Of a DNA stretch of 64,000 nucleotides, positions 40,614-48,568 are shown piece by piece. The stretch is from positions 4,340,001-4,404,000 of the forward strand of contig NZ_CP040428.1 of the NCBI RefSeq assembly GCF_005671395.1, in the 5' to 3' direction. Each line of letters opens with the position of its first letter. The stretch's first letter is position 1. Source of the DNA: Jejubacter calystegiae (GTDB taxonomy: Bacteria > Pseudomonadota > Gammaproteobacteria > Enterobacterales > Enterobacteriaceae). The notes below the pieces were generated by a model that made no database searches, was not told the DNA's origin, and saw only the letters and a program-made list of their open reading frames with translations. The position numbers and the translations under genes are program-made.

Positions 40614-41608
40614 AACAGGGCGCGCTCATCCTCATTCTGGCCGCGTGCGCCCTGCTCTCGCTCGGCATTGGCCGCTATCCGGTGTCGCCTGAACATTGCC
40701 TGCTGATTCTGCTGGAGCCCCTGACCGGGTACCACCCGGCCATCAGCGTTCCGGAACGTCAGGTGATAATGGTGGTAAGAGTGCCACGTATTCTGCTGGC
40801 CATGGGCGCGGGGGCCGCCCTGGCGCTATGCGGCGCGGCGCTTCAGGGGGTTTTTCGCAACCCACTGGTCGATCCCCATATTATCGGCGTTTCTTCCGGC
40901 GCGGCCTTTGGCGGCACCCTGGCGATTCTGCTTAGCCTGCCGGTAGCCGGCCTTCTGCTCTCCTCGTTTCTGTTCGGCATGCTGGCGCTGCTGCTGATCT
41001 TTATACTGACCAGCACCATCGCCAGACGCAATGTCCTGTCGCTGGTGCTGGCGGGGGTGATCCTGAGCGGCTTCTTTTCGGCCTGCATCAGCCTGCTGCA
41101 GTATCTGGCCGATACCGAAGAGAAGCTACCCGACATTATCTTCTGGCTGATGGGCAGCTTTGCCACGGCGGACAGCCAGAAGCTATGGACTCTGCTGGTG
41201 CCGCTGTTGCTGGCAGGCTCGACGCTGCTGGCCCTGCGCTGGCGCATTAATCTGCTGTCGCTGGGCGAGGAAGACGCCGCCTCCCTGGGGATTAACGTCG
41301 AAGCCACCCGCTGGTGGGTGTTGACCCTGTGCGCGCTGATTGTCGCGGCCCAGGTGGCGGTCAGCGGCAGCATCGGCTGGGTCGGACTGGTGATCCCCCA
41401 TATTGCTCGCCTGCTGGTGGGCCCGGACCACCGTAGACTGCTTCCCGCCTCCGCCACCCTGGGCGCGCTCTATATGATCGGCATTGACACGCTGGCTCGC
41501 ACCCTCAGCGCCAGTGAAATCCCACTGGGGATTCTGACCGCCCTTATCGGCGCGCCGCTGTTCGCCATACTGTTGCGCCGTGCGCAGCTAAGGGGCTGGC
41601 ATGGCTGA
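40610..41608 (+). CDS. FecCD/BtuC-family ABC permease
   Basis: A 332-residue inner-membrane permease with about nine or ten hydrophobic helices. Family signatures include VIMVVRVPRILLAMGAGAAL, CGAALQGVFRNPLVDPHIIG, GSIGWVGLVIPHIARLLVG and DTLARTLSASEIPLGILTAL. It starts with GTG 40610 overlapping the stop of the binding-protein gene and overlaps the ATPase gene by eight bases. Such permeases carry metal chelates or, in MolBC, molybdate. Confidence 0.88.
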   Translation: MKQGALILILAACALLSLGIGRYPVSPEHCLLILLEPLTGYHPAISVPERQVIMVVRVPRILLAMGAGAALALCGAALQGVFRNPLVDPHIIGVSSGAAFGGTLAILLSLPVAGLLLSSFLFGMLALLLIFILTSTIARRNVLSLVLAGVILSGFFSACISLLQYLADTEEKLPDIIFWLMGSFATADSQKLWTLLVPLLLAGSTLLALRWRINLLSLGEEDAASLGINVEATRWWVLTLCALIVAAQVAVSGSIGWVGLVIPHIARLLVGPDHRRLLPASATLGALYMIGIDTLARTLSASEIPLGILTALIGAPLFAILLRRAQLRGWHG

Positions 41609-42377
41609 ATCTTTACTGCTGGCCCGGGGGTTAAGTTACCGCTGGCCGGGGCAGGCGCCGCTATTTCAGGCGCTCAATCTGCAACTGAAACGCGGCGAAG
41701 TGCTGGCGCTGCTCGGCCCTAACGGCTGCGGTAAAAGTACCCTGATGCGGCTATTGCTAGGTACCCTGGGGCTACAGCAGGGTACAGTGGAGCGGCACGC
41801 TGAAACAGGCTTTGTGCCCCAGACCTTCACTCCCCCCTTCGACTACCAGGCTCGTGATATTGTGCTGATGGGCCGGGCGCGCCATATCAGTCTGTTCCGC
41901 GCGCCGTCGCGCCGCGACCAGCAGCTGGCAGAGGAAGCCATGACGGCGCTGGAGATCCAGGATCTCGCCGCACGCACCTTCGGCACCCTTTCCGGCGGCC
42001 AGCGCCAGCGGGTGCTGATCGCCCGGGCTCTGGCCAGCGCCAGTGACATCATTATTCTGGATGAACCGACATCCGCACTGGATCTGCACCATCAGGATCG
42101 GGTTCTGACCCTAATCCGTCGGCTGGCGGAGCAACGCAATATGGCAGTGATGTTCTCCACCCATCAACCGGCGCACGCCTGCGCGGTGGCCGACAACACG
42201 TTATTGCTGGGTCACGAAGGGCAACACCGGCTGGGGGCCTGCGACGAGGTATTAACCTCCGGGCGCCTGTCTGCGCTGTTTCAGCTACCTATAGAAAGGA
42301 TCAACCTGGAGATAAACGGCCAGCGGCACAGTACCCTGGTCCCCCTCTACCACCGCCAGCGAAAAGAACATGACTGA
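41601..42377 (+). CDS. ABC importer ATPase (FecE/BtuD/MolC-like)
   Basis: A 258-residue ATPase with Walker A LLGPNGCGKSTLMR (about 38-51), a Q-loop in VPQTFTPP, signature LSGGQRQRVLIARAL, Walker B IIILDEPTSALD and switch His in STHQPAHA. It is fused into the operon by eight-base overlaps on both sides. The substrate follows that of the operon. Confidence 0.9.
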   Translation: MAESLLLARGLSYRWPGQAPLFQALNLQLKRGEVLALLGPNGCGKSTLMRLLLGTLGLQQGTVERHAETGFVPQTFTPPFDYQARDIVLMGRARHISLFRAPSRRDQQLAEEAMTALEIQDLAARTFGTLSGGQRQRVLIARALASASDIIILDEPTSALDLHHQDRVLTLIRRLAEQRNMAVMFSTHQPAHACAVADNTLLLGHEGQHRLGACDEVLTSGRLSALFQLPIERINLEINGQRHSTLVPLYHRQRKEHD

Positions 42378-43095
42378 ACTGACTATTTACGCCGCCGGTA
42401 GCCTGCGCCACGCCTTTAATGCCCTACTGCCACTGGCCCGTCGTGCGACTGGCTGTGCCGTTAAGGTCGAGTTCGGCCCGGCCGGTCTGCTGCGTCGCCG
42501 CATCGAGCTGGGGGAACGCCCTGCGCTTTTCGCCTCTGCCAACCTTGATCACCCTCGTTATCTCCAGAATGTGGGCCTGGTCCGGGAAGTCTATCCCTTC
42601 GCCACCAACCGGCTGTGCGTCACGGTGCGCAATACTCCGGAACTGACCGAACCGCCGCTGCTGGAGGTGCTGTGCGATCCCCGCTGGCGGGTAGCCACGT
42701 CCACCCCAGGCGACGATCCCGGCGGCGATTATGCCCTGCAACTATTTGACCGGGTAGAGCAGCAGCGCCCCGGCAAGGGCGCTGCGCTGGCTCAACGCGC
42801 CCGGGCACTGGTGGGCGGCGCCCGCTGTCAGCCGCTACCGCCGGGCCGTATGGCGGCAGAGTATCTGCTGAATGAAGGGCTGGCAGATCTCTTTCCTGGC
42901 TACGCCAGCCACGCCGCGGCACTCTCTGCCTTCACGAATTTAGCGGTCAGAATGCTGCCCCCGGCGCTGACTGTAACCGCCCGCTATGGCTGCGGCCTGC
43001 TCAGCGGGCATCCGGATGCCCGCGCGCTGTTGCAGGTCATACTGAGTGCCGAAGGGCAAACCTGCCTGCGGGCCCACGGCTTCGGCGGCCTGTAA
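42370..43095 (+). CDS. ModA-like binding protein without signal peptide
   Basis: A 241-residue protein of the molybdate-binding ModA fold: LTIYAAGSLRHAFNALLPL and KVEFGPAGLLRRRIELGERPALFASANLDH correspond to the two oxyanion-loop regions of ModA, and LFPGYASHAAAL recalls its later part. The chain starts directly at the first strand, with no signal peptide or anchor, so it is probably cytoplasmic. As last gene of the importer operon (eight-base overlap with the ATPase) it may bind or hand on the imported oxyanion. The exact role is unknown. Confidence 0.65.
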   Translation: MTELTIYAAGSLRHAFNALLPLARRATGCAVKVEFGPAGLLRRRIELGERPALFASANLDHPRYLQNVGLVREVYPFATNRLCVTVRNTPELTEPPLLEVLCDPRWRVATSTPGDDPGGDYALQLFDRVEQQRPGKGAALAQRARALVGGARCQPLPPGRMAAEYLLNEGLADLFPGYASHAAALSAFTNLAVRMLPPALTVTARYGCGLLSGHPDARALLQVILSAEGQTCLRAHGFGGL

Positions 43096-43310
43096 CCTCC
43101 CTGACGCCACGCCCTCGCCCCGTAAACGGCATCAAAACGTTCTGTCTGCCCCCCGCCACTTTTGCGCGATATCAACGAAGTAGCAATTATTTTACTCCCT
43201 TCGGGTTAATAGCTCGGGAATTACTTATAATTCATGCGGTAATACTATCGCCATTGATAAAAAGTGAAATTTTACCTTGTTATTTCTTTTATTCTTTTAA
43301 GGGATCTTCT

Positions 43311-44480
43311 ATGAGCAAATCATCCCCCCGCTCCCGGCGGCGCCTGGCCTGGCTCTGGTTAGTGCTGGTCGGCGTAGTGCTGGGCGCAGTCCTGCTGGCC
43401 GGTGGCGCCACGGTTATGCATAAAACCAGCGACACCGAATTCTGCGTCTCCTGCCACTCAATGCAGCAGCCGCTGGCCGAGTATCAGGGCAGCGTTCACT
43501 TCCAGAACCCGAAAGGCATTCGTGCCGAATGTGCCGACTGCCACGTACCTCACAAACCGATGGACTATCTGACTACCAAAGTGATGGCCCTGAAGGACGT
43601 CTGGGGCGAGATGACCGGCAAGATCGATACGCCAGAGAAATACGAAGCCCACAAACTGGCGATGGCCCAGAGCGTTTGGGATACCCTGAAGAAAAACGAC
43701 TCCGCCACCTGCCGTTCGTGCCACAGCTATGAGGCCATGGACGTGCTGGCCCAGCGCCCTGAAGCGCGTCAGGAACATCCGGTCGCCATTAAGAAAGGCG
43801 AAACCTGCATCGACTGCCATAAGGGCGTCGCCCATATTCTGCCGGATATGAGCCAGCTTTCCGCCGCCGGCGCCAGCGAACTTTCCGCCGCCGCTGCCAA
43901 AACGCCGGATAACGCTCGCGAGCTGTGGTCCATCGCCACCCAGCCCTTCTGGTTGAGCGCCGACAGCAAACAGCACAATGCCGGGAACCTGATGCCGGGA
44001 ACCAAAATTAAAGTGATCAAGCGTGAAAATGCGATGATCCTGGCCGAAGTGAGCGGCTGGCAGCAGGATGGCGTTAACGAAGTATTCTACGAAGCCGCCG
44101 GTAAACGCATTCTGAGCGTGCTGCTGGGTGAAGAGGCCCGCACCAAAGTGAAACGCCTGAGCGAAATGACCGATCCGGAAACTCATCTGCTGTGGCATCG
44201 CACCGCACTTGAGGTCTGGCTGCCCGCCAGCCAGCTGATTGATAACCAGCAGAAGATCTGGGATTACGCTGCATCCATGATGTCCGCTAACTGCACCGGC
44301 TGTCACGGTCTGACCGCCCTCGATCGCTTTAACGCCAATCAGTGGATTGGGGTGATCAAAGGGATGGCGCCGCGTACCTCCCTGAATCAGGAGCAGCTGC
44401 GGGTGCTGACCCGCTACGTTCAGCAACATGCCAGCGATATGCCGTCAACCGCTCAGGGCGAAGTCAAGGAGGCTCAATAA
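43311..44480 (+). CDS. torY: pentaheme c-type cytochrome TorY
   Basis: TorY is a membrane-anchored NapC/NirT-type cytochrome that passes electrons from menaquinol to TorZ. The 389-residue product has one N-terminal membrane helix (about residues 13-33) and five CxxCH haem sites: CVSCH (about 45), CADCH (74), CRSCH (135), CIDCH (166) and CTGCH (328), the last in the C-terminal mono-haem domain that defines the TorC/TorY type. ATG 43311 is used because the frame upstream (from 43254) lacks homology. It is coupled to torZ by TAATG. In E. coli torYZ lie between cmoB and cutC. Confidence 0.9.
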   Translation: MSKSSPRSRRRLAWLWLVLVGVVLGAVLLAGGATVMHKTSDTEFCVSCHSMQQPLAEYQGSVHFQNPKGIRAECADCHVPHKPMDYLTTKVMALKDVWGEMTGKIDTPEKYEAHKLAMAQSVWDTLKKNDSATCRSCHSYEAMDVLAQRPEARQEHPVAIKKGETCIDCHKGVAHILPDMSQLSAAGASELSAAAAKTPDNARELWSIATQPFWLSADSKQHNAGNLMPGTKIKVIKRENAMILAEVSGWQQDGVNEVFYEAAGKRILSVLLGEEARTKVKRLSEMTDPETHLLWHRTALEVWLPASQLIDNQQKIWDYAASMMSANCTGCHGLTALDRFNANQWIGVIKGMAPRTSLNQEQLRVLTRYVQQHASDMPSTAQGEVKEAQ

Positions 44481-46960
44481 TGAAAACTCAACCTGAAGCT
44501 ATGCAGATAACCCGTCGTCGCTTTCTGACCGGCGCCGCTGCCCTGGGGGGCGTTTCACTGCTGGGTAGCCTGTGGCCGCGATCGGCGCTGGCCGAAGCTA
44601 TCAGCCAGGCGCTGCCGCAGTTTGTGGCGTTGCGTCAGGCGCAGAAAGGCATTCTGACCGGCGCCCACTGGGGCGCTTTTGAGGCCATCGTTCGGGATGG
44701 CAAAATGGTGGAAACCCGCCCGGTACAGGACGATCCCTTCCCTAACGAGCTGATTAGCATGGCCCCCCACCAGGTCCATGCCCCCAACCGGGTAAAATAC
44801 CCGATGGTGCGTAAAAGCTGGCTTGAAGGCGGCGCCCAGAACTGTCGCCCGGAACTTCGCGGCTGCGACGAGTGGGTGCGGGTGAGCTGGGATAAGGCGC
44901 TGACCCTGGTCAGCAACGAAATTCGCCGCCTGCAGCAGGAGCACGGTCCACAGTCGATCCACGCCGGATCCTACGGCTGGAAAAGCGTCGGGATGCTGCA
45001 CAACAGTCGTACTCTGCTGCAGCGCCTGATGAATCTGGCGGGCGGCTTTCTGGGCTACGCGGGGGACTACTCCACTGGCGCCGCTCAGGTGATCATGTCC
45101 CACGTGGTAGGCTCCATGGAGGTCTACGAACAGCAAACCGCCTGGCCGGATCTGCTGGAAAACTGCCAACTGGTGGTACTCTGGGGCTGTAATCCGATGA
45201 TTACGCTTAAGAACAGCTGGAACATCCCGGATCACGTGGGGCCAGCGGGCTTTGAAGCGCTGAAGAAAAAAGGCGTGCGGGTGATCAGTATCGATCCGGT
45301 GAAGAGCGACAGCACCGACTATCTGAACGCCGAATGGGTCGCTCCGCGCCCCTACACCGACAGCGCCATGCTGGTGGGGATCGCCCATACCCTGATGGCC
45401 GAAAAGCTGCACAACCCCGATTTTCTGAAGACCTACACCGTTGGCTTCGATAAGTTTGCCGCCTACCTGAACGGCGAACAGGACGGCGTGGTGAAAGATG
45501 CCGACTGGGCCGCCGCCATCTGCGGCGTGGAAGCCGATGCTTTGCGCCAGCTTGCCCGGGATATGGCAAAGAGCCGCACCATGATCATGGGCGGCTGGGG
45601 CATTCAGCGTCAGCACCACGGCGAACAGCCGCACTGGCTGCTGGTGACCGTGGCGGCCATGCTGGGGCAGGTTGGCCTGCCCGGCGGCGGTTTCGGCTTC
45701 AGCTACCACTACTCTTCCGGCGGCAGTCCGACGGCGCGCGGCGGAATACTCGCCGGGATCTCGGCTGGAGACGCGCCTAAAAATAGCCCGACGCCCATTC
45801 CGGTAGCGCGCATCGCCGAATGTCTGGCGAGTCCTGGCAAAACCATCGACTTTAACGGCGCTAAAGTCACCTACCCTGATGTGAAGATGGTCTATGTAGC
45901 CGGGGGCAACACCTTCCATCAGCACCAGGACACCAACGCGCTGATCAAAGCCTGGCAGCACCCGGAAACCATCGTGGTGAACGAACCTTACTGGACCGCG
46001 ACCGCGAAGTACGCCGATATCGTGCTTCCGGCCACCACCAGCTATGAGCGTAACGATCTGGAGATGGGCGGCGACTATTCGCAGCTCTATGTCTTCCCGA
46101 TGCACCAGTGCGTACCGCCGCAGCATGAGTCGCGCAACGATTTCGATATCTTCGCCGGGCTGGCGGCCAAACTGGGCGTGCAGGAAGCCTTTACCGAAGG
46201 CAAAGACGAAATGCAGTGGCTCAAGGGGATGTACGACGATATGAAAGCCCAGGCCCGTAATGCCCGGGTGGCGCTGCCGCCGTTCGACATGTTCTGGGCA
46301 TCGAACAACTACATCCGCTTCCCGGTCCCGGAAGAGAACAAAAAGTGGGTACGCTTTGCCGACTTCCGGGAAAATCCACTGCTTAACCCGCTGGGCACCC
46401 CTTCCGGTAAGATTGAAATCTACTCCGAAGCAGTCGCCAAAATGGGCTATACCGACTGCCCCGGCCTGCCGGGCTGGCTGCCTCCTCATGAATGGTATCA
46501 GGGGCCGGAAGCGAGCAAGTATCCGCTATCGCTTAACACCGCGCACCCAATCAACCGCCTGCACTCGCAGCTCGACAATACGCCGCTGCGTAAAAAATAT
46601 GCGGTGGCGGATCGCGAAGCCGTCTGGATCCACCCGCAGGATGCCAAAGCGCGCGGCATCGGCGATGGCGAACTGGTGCGGGCCTTTAACGATCGCGGTC
46701 AGATTCTGGTAGGCGCCGTGGTGACCGAACGGGTACGCCCGGGCGTGGTGCGTATCAGCGAGGGGGCCTGGTTCGATCCGGCGGATCCGCGCCAGGAGGG
46801 GTCACTGTGTAAGAACGGCAACGTCAACTGCCTGACCTTCGATATCGGATCGAGCAGCCTGGCTCAGGGCAACTGTGGCCAGATGGCCCAACTGGAGATC
46901 GAAAAATATCAGGGACCGATACTGAATAATACCGCCCACGCGGTACCGGCCGGCGCCTGA
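44480..46960 (+). CDS. torZ: molybdoenzyme TorZ (TMAO / S- or N-oxide reductase)
   Basis: A periplasmic Mo-bis-MGD reductase of the DMSO/TMAO/BSO family. The 826-residue precursor has a twin-arginine signal (TRRRFLTGAAALGG, residues 12-25). The Mo-ligand serine lies in GDYSTGAAQ (Ser about 198), and HSQLDNTPLRKKY and the C-terminal DFGT-like NCLTFDIGSSSLAQGNCGQ are pterin-binding regions. The start ATG 44480 shares a base with the torY stop. No torD-like chaperone gene follows, unlike torCAD. Substrate range (TMAO, biotin sulfoxide, methionine sulfoxide) cannot be decided from sequence. Confidence 0.9.
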   Translation: MKTQPEAMQITRRRFLTGAAALGGVSLLGSLWPRSALAEAISQALPQFVALRQAQKGILTGAHWGAFEAIVRDGKMVETRPVQDDPFPNELISMAPHQVHAPNRVKYPMVRKSWLEGGAQNCRPELRGCDEWVRVSWDKALTLVSNEIRRLQQEHGPQSIHAGSYGWKSVGMLHNSRTLLQRLMNLAGGFLGYAGDYSTGAAQVIMSHVVGSMEVYEQQTAWPDLLENCQLVVLWGCNPMITLKNSWNIPDHVGPAGFEALKKKGVRVISIDPVKSDSTDYLNAEWVAPRPYTDSAMLVGIAHTLMAEKLHNPDFLKTYTVGFDKFAAYLNGEQDGVVKDADWAAAICGVEADALRQLARDMAKSRTMIMGGWGIQRQHHGEQPHWLLVTVAAMLGQVGLPGGGFGFSYHYSSGGSPTARGGILAGISAGDAPKNSPTPIPVARIAECLASPGKTIDFNGAKVTYPDVKMVYVAGGNTFHQHQDTNALIKAWQHPETIVVNEPYWTATAKYADIVLPATTSYERNDLEMGGDYSQLYVFPMHQCVPPQHESRNDFDIFAGLAAKLGVQEAFTEGKDEMQWLKGMYDDMKAQARNARVALPPFDMFWASNNYIRFPVPEENKKWVRFADFRENPLLNPLGTPSGKIEIYSEAVAKMGYTDCPGLPGWLPPHEWYQGPEASKYPLSLNTAHPINRLHSQLDNTPLRKKYAVADREAVWIHPQDAKARGIGDGELVRAFNDRGQILVGAVVTERVRPGVVRISEGAWFDPADPRQEGSLCKNGNVNCLTFDIGSSSLAQGNCGQMAQLEIEKYQGPILNNTAHAVPAGA

Positions 46961-46983
46961 TAACAGGTCGCGCGGATAACAGT

Positions 46984-47015
46984 AAGCCCCGGTCATACCA
47001 TGGCCGGGGCTTTTT
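46984..47015 (+). terminator. terminator after torZ
   Basis: GCCCCGG, an eleven-base loop, CCGGGGC followed by TTTTT; 24 bp beyond the torZ stop. It ends the torYZ transcript. Confidence 0.85.
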
Positions 47016-47112
47016 CGTACTCGTCAGATATTGTCCAGTCGGCTTCGGCGTTATTGTGCATCCTGCTAAGACGTTACTCCGTTAACTTCTCCGTTGAGGA
47101 TAATCACACAAG

Positions 47113-47376
47113 ATGAAATACGTACAAAACACCGCTATCGTTATGGCCGCCGTTGCCGTCATCCTGACCATGGCGGGTTATGTTTTTTCGTCACCGTTAT
47201 ACTCGACCAACGGCCTCTGCCTGGCGGATGGCGGGCTTAACAGCGTGTCGGATATCTGCCCGCTGCATCGCATTGCCGCAACACCCGTGGTGACCCCGGA
47301 TAGCAAAATGACGGCCAAAGCCATCATCGGGTTAAATGCGGATGTGATTCCCCACGCCTTTGGCGCCCTCTCCTGA
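47113..47376 (+). CDS. hypothetical secreted or membrane-anchored protein, 87 residues
   Basis: Not recognised. An N-terminal hydrophobic stretch (about residues 8-24, TAIVMAAVAVILTMAGY) is a signal peptide or anchor. The remaining 60 residues are polar, with two cysteines (GLCLADGG and SDICPLH) that could form a disulfide in the periplasm. A weak AGGA precedes the ATG by some 12 bases. It is bracketed by the torZ terminator and a strong hairpin at 47385, so it is an independent unit. It may be a small enterobacterial protein of unknown role. Confidence 0.55.
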   Translation: MKYVQNTAIVMAAVAVILTMAGYVFSSPLYSTNGLCLADGGLNSVSDICPLHRIAATPVVTPDSKMTAKAIIGLNADVIPHAFGALS

Positions 47377-47384
47377 TTCCTGCT

Positions 47385-47414
47385 GCGCGGCCCCAAATCT
47401 CTTTGGGGCCGCGC
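47385..47414. terminator. strong bidirectional hairpin
   Basis: GCGCGGCCCCAAA, four bases, TTTGGGGCCGCGC is a 13-bp perfect stem between the small plus-strand gene and the convergent rhiN gene. It probably ends both. Confidence 0.75.
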
Positions 47415-47424
47415 ATCATCCCTT

Positions 47425-48564
47425 TTACAAATAAGTTCGCAGAAACTCCGACAGACAGAGGATCGCCATCGCCTGGCCATAGGGCATGGAGGTCAGCGGA
47501 ATATTGCGATAGAAGTCGAGACTGCTGCCCATGCCGGTGCCAAACGAGACCTGCAGCAGCTCGCCATCCGGCGAAATATTGGCGATCACGCCCTGAATCG
47601 CCTTTTCCGCCACCGGGGCATACGCCTTATCGATATAGCGCTTACGCACCGCCTTCAGAATGCCGTAGGCAAAGCCCGCAGTGGCGGAAGCCTCAAGGTA
47701 GGAGTTGGGATCGTCCAGCAGCGTGTGCCACAGACCGCTCTTATCCTGACACTGCGCCAGCGCCGCCACCTGGCTTTCCAGCACCTGAATCAGATAGCGG
47801 CGCACCGCGTTATTTTCTGGCAGATCCACCAGCTCCAGAAAATCCGGGATCACCATGGTCAACCAGCTATTGCCGCGGGCCCAGCGCGCCCGCGCAAAGT
47901 TGTGGTTACCTTCAAAACTCCAGCCGTGGAACCAGAGCCCTGTTTCCCTGTCCATCAGATACTGAACGTGCATCAGGAACTGATAGGTCGCCTCCTCCAC
48001 ATACTCCGGGCGATTGAGCAACTTGCCGATCTTAACCAGCGGCAGTACCGTCATCATCAGGGTGTCGTCCCACATCTGCTGGTGGTTCTCTTCCGCCAGC
48101 GTAATATGCTGCATACCGCCGTGTTCGGTGCGCGGCATCTCAGACATCGCCCACTCAGCCCAGCTATCCAGCCAGGGCAGCAGCGTCTGATCGCCAGTCT
48201 CTTCATAGCGGTACGCCAGGGTCAGAAACGGCGCCATGGTATTGACGTTTTTGGTGGTGGCTCCCTCAGCGAAGCGGTCGGCGAACCATCGGTCCACGAT
48301 ATCGCGCATTTTGGCATCGCCGGTCTGGTGATAATACTGCCAGATGCCGTACAGCCCTACGCCGTGAGTCCACTCCCAACCGGCCCAGCCTTTGGTATCG
48401 ATCACCCGACCATCATCCAGACGCAGCAGGAACTCCCCGGTTTCGTCGTGAATATTCACCAGATTGTCCGTCACCTTATGGATCAGGCTTTTCAGCTCGT
48501 CGCGAGCGATAAAACGGGCCGGCTGGCGCAGCAGCGGACTGTGTTTTACAGGATAAACAATCAT
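47425..48564 (-). CDS. rhiN: unsaturated rhamnogalacturonyl hydrolase RhiN (GH105)
   Basis: Cleaves the unsaturated galacturonyl residue from rhamnogalacturonan fragments made by lyases, in the cytoplasm. The 379-residue product is a GH105 protein: WEWTHGVGLYGIWQYY, the catalytic-Asp segment QQMWDDTLMMTVLPL, WARGNSWLTMVIPDFLEL and ASATAGFAYGILKA are family landmarks. The start is ATG 48564 behind GAGG; a TTG lies one codon upstream. It lies four bases after the transporter gene, reproducing the rhiTN arrangement known from Dickeya. Confidence 0.85.
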   Translation of the reverse strand: MIVYPVKHSPLLRQPARFIARDELKSLIHKVTDNLVNIHDETGEFLLRLDDGRVIDTKGWAGWEWTHGVGLYGIWQYYHQTGDAKMRDIVDRWFADRFAEGATTKNVNTMAPFLTLAYRYEETGDQTLLPWLDSWAEWAMSEMPRTEHGGMQHITLAEENHQQMWDDTLMMTVLPLVKIGKLLNRPEYVEEATYQFLMHVQYLMDRETGLWFHGWSFEGNHNFARARWARGNSWLTMVIPDFLELVDLPENNAVRRYLIQVLESQVAALAQCQDKSGLWHTLLDDPNSYLEASATAGFAYGILKAVRKRYIDKAYAPVAEKAIQGVIANISPDGELLQVSFGTGMGSSLDFYRNIPLTSMPYGQAMAILCLSEFLRTYL

Positions 48565-48568
48565 CAAC

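Noticed and set aside
44555-46489. 644-codon open frame on the minus strand
   Set aside because: It lies wholly antisense to torZ, whose Tat signal, Mo-ligand and pterin regions are clear. It encodes His-rich sequence typical of a GC-rich antisense shadow.
43311-46960. torYZ read as torCA
   Set aside because: No torD-like chaperone gene or torSTR regulators are nearby, and the backbone neighbourhood (cmoB, cutC, yecM, argS) is that of torYZ; still, the distinction rests on context.
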